From contig VZSR01000393.1 in NCBI GenBank assembly GCA_013398615.1, positions 136,711 to 200,710 of the forward strand: a stretch of 64,000 nt of DNA, read 5' to 3'. The stretch's first letter is position 1, and each line of letters begins with the position of its first letter. Below, one piece after another: positions 39,801-49,967 of the stretch. The notes below the pieces were generated by a model that searched no databases, was not told where the DNA came from, and was given only the letters and a program-made list of their open reading frames with translations. The position numbers were made by a program, and so were the translations under genes. This DNA is from Brachypodius melanocephalos. Lineage: Eukaryota > Chordata > Aves > Passeriformes > Pycnonotidae.

Positions 39801-42800
39801 AATGTTTAGACAGTACCCTCTCTCTCTGGAGGCTACGGTGAATGCAGAGCCAGTACACACTTGCCTCATTTTCTCTCATCAGTGGGGTTCCAGCCACAGG
39901 TCGTTCTGCATTTTCTAATTCCTTCTTCACTTTCACCATTGAGCCATCTTCCTCAGACGTATGGGAAGAAACTTCATCCTGAGTGGTTTCCTCGTCGTCA
40001 CTGCCACCTGAAATGGGCAGAACAGTTATACCACGTGTCAGGACCCTGAGGGCACTCATAGGCATTAACTGTCCTGACCAGCATTACAAGGGGCCTCTAC
40101 TCACCCCCTCCAACCAGAGATTCAATTTAAACTCAGTTTAGGGTACTTGAGTCCCTGAGCATTGCCTCTTACACTGCCTTGCTTGACAACTGCCAGACCT
40201 TCAGCCAGAACTGCTGCTGTTCCCACACTGCTCTGGTGAAATGGGACTGGCTCTGCTGGGGACAGTCTGTGCTGTGCTGCTCCAGTCCTTAGGACAAAGT
40301 CCTCCACTGGAGCAAAGGGCTAACCTGGGGGAGAAGCTGGGTAAGATGGTCCTCAGAGGAGCCACACACACTGTCCAGCCCTCAGCCTCACCCCTTTCCA
40401 GAGTCTCCCCAGTCTACTACCTTGGTGCTACTGGAAGGGGCAGAACTCACTGCTGCTGGAGTCAGGCTCTTGCAGTGGATGAACCGTTGGTCTTTGGTCC
40501 CCAAGAGTTCCAGGAAAGTTGTTTTTCATCATGGCTTGGCGGGCTTGCTCCTCCAGCCCTGCAAAGACTTGCTCCCCTAGCAGCCACAAAGACAAAGAAT
40601 CAGACTGGTGCTGTTCCACTGCTTCCACCACCAAGCCTTGTCAAAAATACAACAGGCATGGGGCTGCTCACCTGCACTGTGCAGAACCTCTGGAGTCACC
40701 TCTTGGAAAGCACTTAGTTCACTTCTCTGCTTGCCTACCCTGCCACACCAACCTCTGGCACCTGCTGATGTGAGTCCAGTGCCTGGATATGGAAGAGTCT
40801 CACTAGTGGCAATGTGCAGCACTAAGCTGCCCTCTGCATAACATGTATATGCCATTCCAGCCACAAAATACCTGTGACCCCATATATCTGCCATAAATAG
40901 CCAGGTGAGACTTGCTGCTGCCAAGGTATCCACCAATATCCTACAGCACAGTTCAGGGTGGGGGGAAGCCCCTGGGGACTATGCCAGTATCCCAGATCAG
41001 GGATAATACTGTATAGTTCTTCTAAATTATTAAGCCTTATTCCCAGCTATAGCAGGTATTTTGCACAAAAACAGCACCTCCCTAAGTGCCTGGTACCTCA
41101 CCTGCCCTCCACAGTGATATAAAAACTAGGGGTTGTCCTTGGCATGCCCCGTCACCTTCTTCTGTCCCAGGAGAGATGAGGACAAGCTGCCTTTACAGAA
41201 AGTGTCTATGCTCAGAGCTGGTGTTCTCCTTTGTATGTGATGGATAGAAAACTACCTTGCCTTGCCCAGGAATGGCTCTTGCTAAAATAAATCTCATTGG
41301 CACTTCATGTGCTCGAAACAGAAACCAAAGGGAATGAACCCAGAGAGCTGAGATGCATGTTTAGGACAAAACAATTTGTTTTGTTGAAAGCAGCAACCAC
41401 TAGTACCTCAGTCCAAGAGGAGATGGCAAACACCTTGAAAGAAAGTAGTTATTTGTGCTCTGAATGAAAACTTCTTACAGCAACCTCTGTTCAAAGAAGT
41501 TTTGGTTCCAGAGAATAACAATAAAAGGCAACCATTAATCTTCATACTAAAGAAAAAAAAAATTACATTGTTCCAGTTGTAGTTGCGATTTTTCTTTCCC
41601 AGTGGATGAGTTGGGAGGTTTGGGAAAGGTGCTGAACTTCCCAGCAGGCTGGCTTTTGGGTTGTATTTATCAACTGATTTGTAAGTGCTCAAGAACCATT
41701 CAAAGCACAAATGTGAAAATGCCAAGGAAAACACATGTGCATTATTCACATAAAATCAAAACCTAGCTTTCAGAAGACAACGTTACCTTTTAGTAAAAGG
41801 CCACAGCTGGCATGAGTACAGCCAGGAGAATGAACTCCTGAGAGAGAGCACCAGTCCTGTTACAAGGACAAGCACATCCCCATGTGCTGAACTGTTTCAG
41901 CCAGTGTTGTTCCATGTTCCCACTCACACCGCCTTCCTTGGGTCCCACCTTGCAATTTTGGCAGGGCTTTAAAAAGCTGTAATTTATGGAAGATTTCAAA
42001 GACCTTCAGAAGTTTCAGAGACTGAGAGAGAAGAGTTTTAGTTCTCAAATGTGCCTATGTAGGTTTCCAAAAGCATTTGAAGGATTTTATCATTCAGTTT
42101 CAGAAATGTGAGGGGGTGCTGTAGAGAAGATTGGAAACACAATCCATGTGCCTGAGGAAAGGTGCTGAGGAGCACCAAGACTATTTGTCATTGAAAGAAG
42201 CAGGGACCATCATGACTGCTGTGACATCCCTTCAGAAGCCATTCCAGCCCTGAATGGTTTTCATGACCTGCCTGGGGTGCTGTTTTTACGTCTGGACCAC
42301 AGCTTCACATTGATGGGACTGAGATACAGACTGTACAAGCAGCAGACACCACAAAATTCCAGTGCCTCTCCAAGAAGCAGAAACTCACAAACCACCAGGA
42401 TAGAAGTCCATAGACCAAAAAAAGCATTGCAAGAGGAAGCATGGTGAAATGAGGAAACCTACAGAATACAGCACAGACGTAAAAGTACAATGAGAGATGT
42501 GCTGCTACCTTTGACAGAGTTCCAAAACAGAATTCCCAAATGCCACTGAGGCTGCTCGTGGAAGCAATTACATTTGTTTTCTTCCTCCTTTTCCCTCTCA
42601 GACAGATTACGTGCCCATTGAGCCGCAGCACGGCAGGTTCCTCCTCAGCTATACAAACCACGCAGAGAGTCTGAAGGATTTCAGAGCTGGGATCTTTAGC
42701 TGAGGTGTCAGAAGAACAACTCCTCACATAAGGAACACTGGCATCAGTCACAGTAACTGAGAGCAACTGCGTGTGCCTTTAGCCTCTTACAACTCCCTCA

Positions 42801-45800
42801 GAGCCCAGTGAGCATTGACTCAGCACAGAGCAGAGAACGACCAGCTTACTGCCAGCAATGCAAGCTGTTAACCAAACCCGTGCTGTTAGCAGGCGACGGC
42901 CTGTGCATCCTCCCCAGCCTGTATCTAAAAACATCACGGGACTGGGAAAGGCAAACATGGAAAAACACTGTCTTCCACTTGCACAAAATTTCTTATGTAT
43001 TATAATAATAGTGTACAACTGAACTTAGCAAAGAGTGTCCTGGTCATCTACTGATGGACTAAGTCCTACTTTGATGAAGCTTTACAGCTGGAATGTTTGA
43101 TAGGTCCAGGGTTATTCTTTTGATGTTTCTGCACACACACGCTCACAGACACACTCCCACCTCCACCCCACTTTAGGTATGCTTTCATTCATTTGGAAGA
43201 GGAGTCAAACAGTTTTAGGATCACTGCCACAAGTAAAGGATGTTATGCTCAATAGTGAATTCACAGACTCTTCTCCAGAAGTTTCTTTATTAAATACAAA
43301 AAGGGCTGCAGGCTGACCACAACACCAAAACAAGTCACTGTAGTTGTTTACAAACAGCTATCGATGTAGGACAAGAGAGATCACATAAATGCCTCTGCTT
43401 TGTATTCCATTCTCCTCTCCATACTGCTGTGAATGAGTGGGATGCCAAGTGAGCAGTGGTGGAGGTAGGGGACAGCCCTGGTACTGTGTAACATGGACAG
43501 GCATGACTGCTAGGGTCTGCTGGGGTATCAGCCCTGAGCATTTCCCTTCTTGAACTGTATGAATGCAGGATAACTCTCAGGTGTTCTGGAAAATAAACAC
43601 AGAAACAAACAACTCCCACCCCAAAATCCACAAAACAAAATCCAAAGGGACTAAATCATTCTCCTGCCTTCCTTTCTAAACAGAAAGTTATCTCAGAGAT
43701 GAGTCAGTTTATTCCCTCCTTGTACATCAATTAAAAGTCCCTGTTCATGTAGGTCTTCTCTGTGTTCCTGGACCTGAAATTTGCAAGTCTTTCCACCACT
43801 GTGGATCTATTCCACCTGCCCCATGGCTATTCTGGGTTGTCCACACTGCTGTAGTGGTTACTGAAATGAAAAACAACACAATTGAAAGAGTTAACAATGG
43901 CAGTCCATGGAGCCCTTCAGAACCAAGGGATTTGATGCAAGTAACATTTCTGCTCAGTTGTGAATGCAGATGCTATTTCTTGCAAGATACTTTTCCTTCA
44001 AAATGGGAATATTATAGACAGGAGAATCCAAGGAACACCGAAGAGCACAGTACATGTGTGTGTTAGAGAGATGGGGAAGGAAACAGAGGATTAATGGGAT
44101 ATTGGAACCATGATAAATAGAGCTCAGAAGCAGGATTAATCTGACTAACAAAAGCCCTTCTCCAGAGTTCTAAAATAAGCATCAGTTGCAGAGGGCACAA
44201 GCAATAGAAAGCAAAGCAGCTTGTGGACAGCAGGGAGAGAGAAGTGCATGCTAATACCTGCAACAAATTTTGGCAAGCACAAAGACAGCAAGTGGTCCAT
44301 GACTGACAGAGTGACAGCACAGTAACAGATGAATGCAAGAACAGAAGAATTGCTTAGAGTTTTTATACTTTTATACTGCATACTCTGCGAGAAAATAAAG
44401 ACCAAATTGAATTAATGTATGTCCACACAAACAATCTAACTGCATTTTATTTTTTTCAACAAGTATATCCCACTATTACTGCTCTGTTTGTTAGCACTTT
44501 GTCAGGTGTGTTTTTCATGCACCACATAGCAAAATAAAATTTTATTCTTAAGAGCTATTTATGTGCTGCAGGGGAAATGACTACAATTAAAACTGTGGGA
44601 CTGGCCATTACACACAGAAAGACTTTTGTGGTAAATTTTACCACTATTTTTATCATTGTTTCAGTATTATTTTGAATTTCCTTACATATCAGCTTCTGTT
44701 TAAAACAGTTTTGATTTGTAACCATACAGTCTCCTAGCTGGTTGCTTTGCTTGCCAGGCAAAGTGACTCTGTCCTAAGGAAGGACAGCAAACCACGTTAT
44801 TGTGAGAGCAAGGTGAAATGAGGGCCATGCCAAGCCTGGAAAGTAATCCTGGAAAGAGGAGACACCAAGCAAGCCAAGGAGAGGAGATCGGCAGCTGTCA
44901 CTCGCCCTAGTCAGTCCAAGAAGGAAGAGAAGATGGAGTGGCCATGCAAGGAAGAAGGCACCATCCTCCCATCAAATTTGTCCAGTCATAATATATGCAC
45001 AGTCGTATTTATGCAAATCCAAAAGGCAGTTCCCCAGCCCCGTACCTGCCAAATCAGACCCCAGCTGCAGGCAACTGCATAAAAAGCTGCATACCTGCTG
45101 TCCCTTTCATTCCTCTCCTCCCAACCACTGCAGTCCCTGTGAAGAAGTCCCAGTAACGTGTCTGCTATGTCTCAGCCTGACTCCTCATTCTGCTGGCTCA
45201 CCCCGTTCTTGGAGCCGGTGTTTTCTCCGATTATCCTCGTCAGGGCACTGCACGGCATTTCTGGGCCCTCCAGACACACAGCAGGCTAGGTAGACAGAGA
45301 AGTCCCAACGATTTCGTGGTGTTCATCATAAGACAGACAAGATTTTCCATCCCAAGGTGAAGACATCACCATTGACAAGTTTCTGGTATCTCTCGGTCCC
45401 CTTATTTTCCTGTGGTCCTACTTGCTGCTCTCGATGGCTCCTGCTGAATAGTTGCTCTGTAGCAACATACTGCATGTAAAGAAGATGAACAGGTCCCAGA
45501 ATTCCACTCCATGGCATACCTGATGCTATAACCTGATGCTCCCTGTAACAGGCATGTTTGACAGACAGCTTCCTCCGAAACCAAGACTGGAGATACAATC
45601 ATTTGTATTGCAGACAAAAAAGCAACATTCACTGTGAAAACAGTGCATAGCTGAATTCTGCGATATGTAGAGTTTTGTATATGACAGTACAAATTTATGA
45701 ACCCTTATGCAGTGAAGTGGAGAAAAGCACCCAGCTGAACACCAAGGAAACTCTATCTGCACCATTAGAGCTGCTGAAGGGCTTGGTTTCCATACTCAAG

Positions 45801-47350
45801 AGGTCCCAACTCTGGCCCAGGGGAGACAGCTTAAGGACGTACATGACATAAACCTGAGCTCAATGGCAGCAGTTCTATCTGGCTACTCTCAGAAGCAGAA
45901 GTGTGTGGACACAAGGCACTTTACTGGCATCACAGAACAAAATACCAGACATACCAAGTTTCTCTAAGAACAACAACTCCAAAGTCATTAATGTACTATC
46001 AGACAAATTACACCTATGCTCTGCCCACTGTAGAACCCAGCAACCAGAAGCAGGAATTGGAGAGCACAAGGCAATGCAGATGCCACAAGCCACACTCCTT
46101 GAGAACCTCACTCTGGCCAACACAGACAGCTCAGTTGGCTTTGCCAAGCTGCCCAGCTAGTGGGGCTGCAAGTCACAGACAGAGGCAGCTCCTCTCAGTG
46201 CACCCGCCAAGTGTGCAAGGTGCCAGCTCCAGTCCAGTGTTTCCCCTTGCACAGAGAGCAGCATGCACAGATGCCTGTTGCATACCTCTGCACACAGGCA
46301 GCACACAAACACACAGACATGCAAGCCAGCAGCACCAGCAATGAGGCAGTGTTAGGGCTGCAGCACTCAGCTCTCATACCCCTGACAGCTACTGCAGCCT
46401 CAAAAACACAGGGCCTTCTCACCAGCCTTGCCCTCACAGATCTACAGAAATGGAAATTTGCTTTCCCTAATTGCAGCCCAAATTCCAAGCATGTTTCCAG
46501 TCACAAACCTAGGTATGAACAAGGGCATAGTTTCAGGCCCCTCAAATTCCCTCTGCTGCCAAACAAAAGCTACATAAGTGCGGTTTCCCCTCTGCAGCCA
46601 AACCTCCATCTGTATCTCCCAGCTCCACTGGTGCCTGGCTACAGCCTGCCACAAGAAGTGCTGATGCACAGCATCTTCAGCTCTTCTGCTGTCAAACAAA
46701 TGCTAAGGTCTTGGCAATGATGGAGAAACAGAGATCCATCTTACCACCTCAGCTCAAGAATGATCTGGCAGACAGCATTTATTTGTCCTGTAAATTACTT
46801 GGTCATCACCCATTCCATGACAGGAAAGAGCAAATAGCTTTATTTCATTATCCAGTAGGAAACTGAGGTACAGTGAGCTTAAGTAACATGCCCAAGGCCA
46901 GTCAGCTGAGCCTGTGGTAGGATGAAGATCAAAACCCAGGACTCACTGGCTTTTAGCCTAGAACATCCTTTGCTACCCAAGACAAGCCAGAGCCCCAAGC
47001 CCCATTTTCTAGTATTCTAACTTGTACTTTTGACAGTGTGAATGCAAAGCCCAGCTACAGGCCCTGCATATACACACCTATCTTTACAGCATTAACTGTT
47101 TGTTCGAGCCTATCCCTGTCCTGCTATGCCAGGACACAGACAGCTTCCCTGAAGTGCAGAGCTCAGTTCCTTTCCTTATACATCCTAAGACAAAACACAT
47201 TCCCCACAAGCTGTCCCTTCCCATCACTCCCATCATTCCACTCCTCCCCACCTCACTCCACAACCCAGCCAAAGCAAGGGTTCCAGAGTTCTGCATAACA
47301 TCATACTCACAGTGAACTTTGTTAGGAGTGGTCTGTTTCCGACGGGACAT
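36822..47350 (-). CDS. ZNF821: Zinc finger protein 821 (C2H2 plus STPR domain)
   Basis: Six coding exons in transcript order: 47311-47350, 40451-40576, 39865-40007, 39232-39336, 38188-38354, 36822-37476. They sum to 1236 nt: 411 residues plus stop, against about 412 in human. The protein starts MSRRKQTTPNKVHW. An acidic stretch (DDEETTQDEVSSHTSEEDG) precedes two C2H2 fingers, about 119-139 (CPLCQLECGSRDQL, split by an intron just before its last His) and 151-171 (CPVCGRALSSPGSLGRHLLIH). A half-finger CAVCGARFTSHATF lacking its histidines follows. Residues about 258-350 form the Arg/Glu-rich STPR domain of four 23-residue units (DNETPEEREVRRMRDREAKR type), which binds DNA in silkworm FMBP-1. 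The 39865 exon most likely ends at a GC donor. Expected to be nuclear; its target is unknown. Confidence 0.96.
39863..39866 (-). other. Probable GC splice donor in ZNF821
   Basis: The exon 39865-40007 ends ...AATGAG followed by GCAAGT, the classic strong GC-donor consensus. The next exon (acceptor TACCCCCAG, first base 39336) continues in frame as GTGCCTGAGAGT. A weak GT donor six bases further (AGT, then GTGTAC) would also keep frame and add Ala-Ser. Confidence 0.7.
45011..45087 (+). promoter_or_regulatory. Octamer ATGCAAAT with downstream TATA-like motif (cryptic promoter candidate)
   Basis: ATGCAAAT at 45011-45018 and GCATAAAAAG at 45078-45087 lie about 60 bp apart, on the strand opposite to ZNF821. 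An ATG at 45166 opens only about 40 codons (MSQPDSSFCWLTP), which I do not recognise. This may be chance. Confidence 0.2.
46838..46990 (-). mobile_element. MIR (CORE-SINE) fossil
   Basis: GTAGGAAACTGAGGTACAGT, GAGCTTAAGTAACATGCCCA, AGGCCAGTCAGCTGAGCC and CAAAACCCAGGACTCACTGG follow the reverse complement of MIR almost block by block, including the conserved core and the CCCAGG segment. It lies in the sense orientation of ZNF821, inside its long intron. Confidence 0.85.
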
Positions 47351-47780
47351 GTTTCCCTGACCTGGGAGCACAGTGTTCCTCCCCTCTGCAGAGGGCTCAT
47401 CTGAGAAGAGAAAAGTCTGTCATACAACCTCACTGAAACCCTTCCAGTCCCTGGCCAAGCTCTGCTGGGTGCCCCAGGGTCATGCCCCACCCTTCTGCCT
47501 ACAGGGCTCGCTCTGCATCACAACAGCTGGGTTCCAGGCTAGCATCCAACACAATCCACAGGCATATCACAAAGCACTGTGCATGGGCACTCCTACCCAG
47601 TTCTCAGGCAAAAGTTCAAACAACAGTGACCCCCCCGCAAAGGATGAGTGTCCTCTTCCAAAATCACTGCAACCTCAGTCCCAACACCCTTCTCCCTCCT
47701 GCCCATTCCTGCAGCCTAATAATCATCCTTGTCGTTCAACTGACAGAGGAAGGTGGCATTTCCAGCAGTCCTCTCAGAGA

Positions 47781-48200
47781 GACAGACAAAAGAAAAGCTG
47801 AACCCATTTCCCACAGGACACATGGACACAGAGATCCCGTCAGCCTCCTCAGAGAGACAAGCACACGGATTTCATCAGCCTTTCGCTGACAGAGAGACAC
47901 AGATGTCCCATCGGCTTTGTCAGACAGACGGACAAAAGGATCCTGTCAGCCTCGCACTGCCAGACGGACACAGAGATCCCATCAGTCTTCTCAGATGGAT
48001 GGACACGAAGATCTCGGCAACCTCCCCAGACAGCGGGATCCAGCCAGCAGTCCCAGCACACGGGGGATGGCAGAAAAGACCGGGCCCTCAAGCGGCCGGA
48101 CATACAGACAAAGGGATGCGGCTCCTCTGGCATCAGGACGGACACGGGAATCCTGCCCGGGCCCTCGAGGTCCCGACCGGGCATCCCTGACAAACAGAGC
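47781..48200. repeat. Degenerate 35-bp minisatellite, about 12 units
   Basis: A GGACACAGAGATCCCATCAG-like core recurs at about 47824, 47861, 47896, 47930, 47966, 48001, 48034 and 48140, with spacing of 34-37 bp. The copies at 47824 and 47966 differ by one base. Units become GC-richer to the right. It sits in ZNF821 intron sequence next to the promoter island. Confidence 0.8.
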
Positions 48201-48272
48201 GGCCCTGGCAGCGGAGGTCCCGCCGCGGGGCCCGTTTCGCCCCTTGCGGGCGGCAACCCCAGCCCGGTCCGG

Positions 48273-48372
48273 NNNNNNNNNNNNNNNNNNNNNNNNNNNN
48301 NNNNNNNNNNNNNNNNNNNNNNNNNNNNNNNNNNNNNNNNNNNNNNNNNNNNNNNNNNNNNNNNNNNNNNNN
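48273..48372. other. Assembly gap of exactly 100 N
   Basis: A run of 100 Ns, the usual placeholder for a gap of unknown length. It falls inside a GC-rich CpG island beside a minisatellite, so real sequence is missing here. Confidence 0.99.
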
Positions 48373-48399
48373 GTTCTGAACTCGTGCACCTGCTGAGAG

Positions 48400-49370
48400 G
48401 AGAACCGCCCCGCCCCGGGGGCTCGTGGCCTCCTCCCCTCGCGGGCCACCGAGGGCCGCCGCGGGATCAGCGGGCCCGCTCGGAAGGGCCGCTGGGCCCG
48501 CTTACCCGGGGGCTGCGGTACCGGGCCTAGGCCCGGGCTGGACTTTGGTCCGACTCTCCTTTGCGGTAGCACCAGCGCCGTGCGGCCCTCAGAGAGCCGA
48601 GGACCCTGCGGCCAGGTCACAGCACCCGGCGGAACGCCGCGTTGCCGGAACCGCCGCGCCGGGGGCGGGCACCGGCGGGCGCCTATCAGGCGTGGCACTA
48701 ATGGACGGCCATGGGATCCCTCCGCCGTGCTATGTAGTCCCACTACGACGCTCTCCCAGACCGTGCCCGTCCCTCCCCGGGCGCCCTTGCGCCAGGGTCG
48801 CATTTGCGGAAGCGGACTGGGACAGTGCCCGCCGTGCCAGCTCGACCGTGCCTCAGTCTGAGTGCGGGGAGTGCCGGCTGTGAGGATCACTCCGCACGCC
48901 ATGAAGTCTTGCGGTCGTCGCGCGCCATTTTGGGTGGCAGAGAGTTGCGGAGCGGCTGGTGGTGAGCCGGGCTGTGGGACTGGTGAGCGGGGCCGTGGGG
49001 AGCGGGGCCGTGGGGAGCGCTCGGCGTCCGAGGAGGTGACGGGGAGCCCTGCTCCAGGGTCTCCTGGGGCCCACCCCTGGGACCTGTTTCGCTTGTGCTG
49101 TGTGGGATGTTCCCTCGGTGCCACCTAGTTGGGGAGGGAGAGGGATTTCTGCCCTCTACCCTGGGGTGCAGCTGCGCCGGTGGAGCTCATTCAGGGCCTC
49201 CCGCGCACTGTCCGAACTGTCTCTGGGCAACTGGGCCAGACGCGGCGAGTCTCGCTGAGCGGCTGTTGTGGCTGGCGGCCGTCCTGGCAGCCTGAGCCGA
49301 GTCCATGGCTCGCTCCGCGCTGGGCAGTGCAGTCGCCGGCAAGCAGGGATGGGGAGGTGAGATGCAAACC
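48400..49370. promoter_or_regulatory. CpG island: bidirectional ZNF821 / IST1 promoter with leader exons
   Basis: On the minus strand a donor (CCGG then GTAAGCGGG, last exon base 48506) marks the likely ZNF821 leader exon. It would splice to an acceptor near 47386 upstream of the ATG at 47350. On the plus strand several GTGAG donors (about 48963, 48981, 49358) could end the IST1 leader exon, and I cannot choose among them. A YY1-like GCCATTTTGG lies at 48924-48933. A 15-bp tandem repeat lies at 48984-49019. Confidence 0.65.
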
Positions 49371-49955
49371 GGGGTCTTTTTATGTGATGTCTTTTAAGGA
49401 AGCTTTCGTTTGATGAATGGTTCTTGGCAAACAGAATGCTGTAATTAAATACTGTTAGAGTTTGCTTTCTGTAGGGTTAATAAGTTGAACTTGTTCCTGG
49501 GAGACGAAGCGTCTGTTCAGTAGGCAGGAAGAGTGTGGAGAATGTGGAACGGCGGCTTTTTCTTTCTGGTGGCAAGATTGTTATCGCCTTAGTTTCCACA
49601 GTCCTCGAGTTAATTATGTGTTTTTAACTTGTATTTTGATAGGACGGAGGTGGACTTGGCTTTTCCGTTGACCTATCCGTTTTTTTTAAAAAAAAAAAAA
49701 AGTCCAGGAAGTTTCCTCGAAGTTTCTAAGGCCAGTCCTGTTGGTGTTGGTTACGTGCAGGGTTGTTAAATGGGACAGGTAGTAAGGAGCAGTCAAGGTT
49801 CAGTCACTTATAAATAGCTAGATTCAGGATTGGCAGACTAGGGCTTGTGTGTTTGGGGAATTTCTTGGCCTACTCCCTAGTAAAACAGCGTTTGGTGACT
49901 GACAGTCAGTTGACTGACAGTTCGTGGTTCCAGTGACTGTCTCTCTTCTCCACAG
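49371..49955 (+). other. IST1 intron 1 (3' part)
   Basis: Intron sequence from the leader exon to the acceptor TCTTCTCCACAG at 49955. A T/A run at 49680-49701 is the only low-complexity feature. Confidence 0.65.
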
Positions 49956-49967
49956 AAAGTGTTTATC

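Larger units (their letters stand above)
40577..47310 (-). other. ZNF821 intron after the first coding exon (6.7 kb)
   Basis: Separates MSRRKQTTPNKVH from the exon WEQVFAGLEEQ. It contains the MIR copy at 46838-46990 and an octamer plus TATA-like pair at 45011-45087. I recognise no other gene or repeat. Confidence 0.7.

Noticed and set aside
44940..45240. Possible beta-keratin-type promoter and start
   Set aside because: The TATA-like element and pyrimidine-rich leader look similar at a glance, but the following frame is not keratin and ends after about 40 codons.
47991..49124. 377-codon minus-strand open frame across the ZNF821/IST1 island
   Set aside because: It runs through the 100-N gap, and GC-rich islands give long chance frames. 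It overlaps promoter and leader exons.
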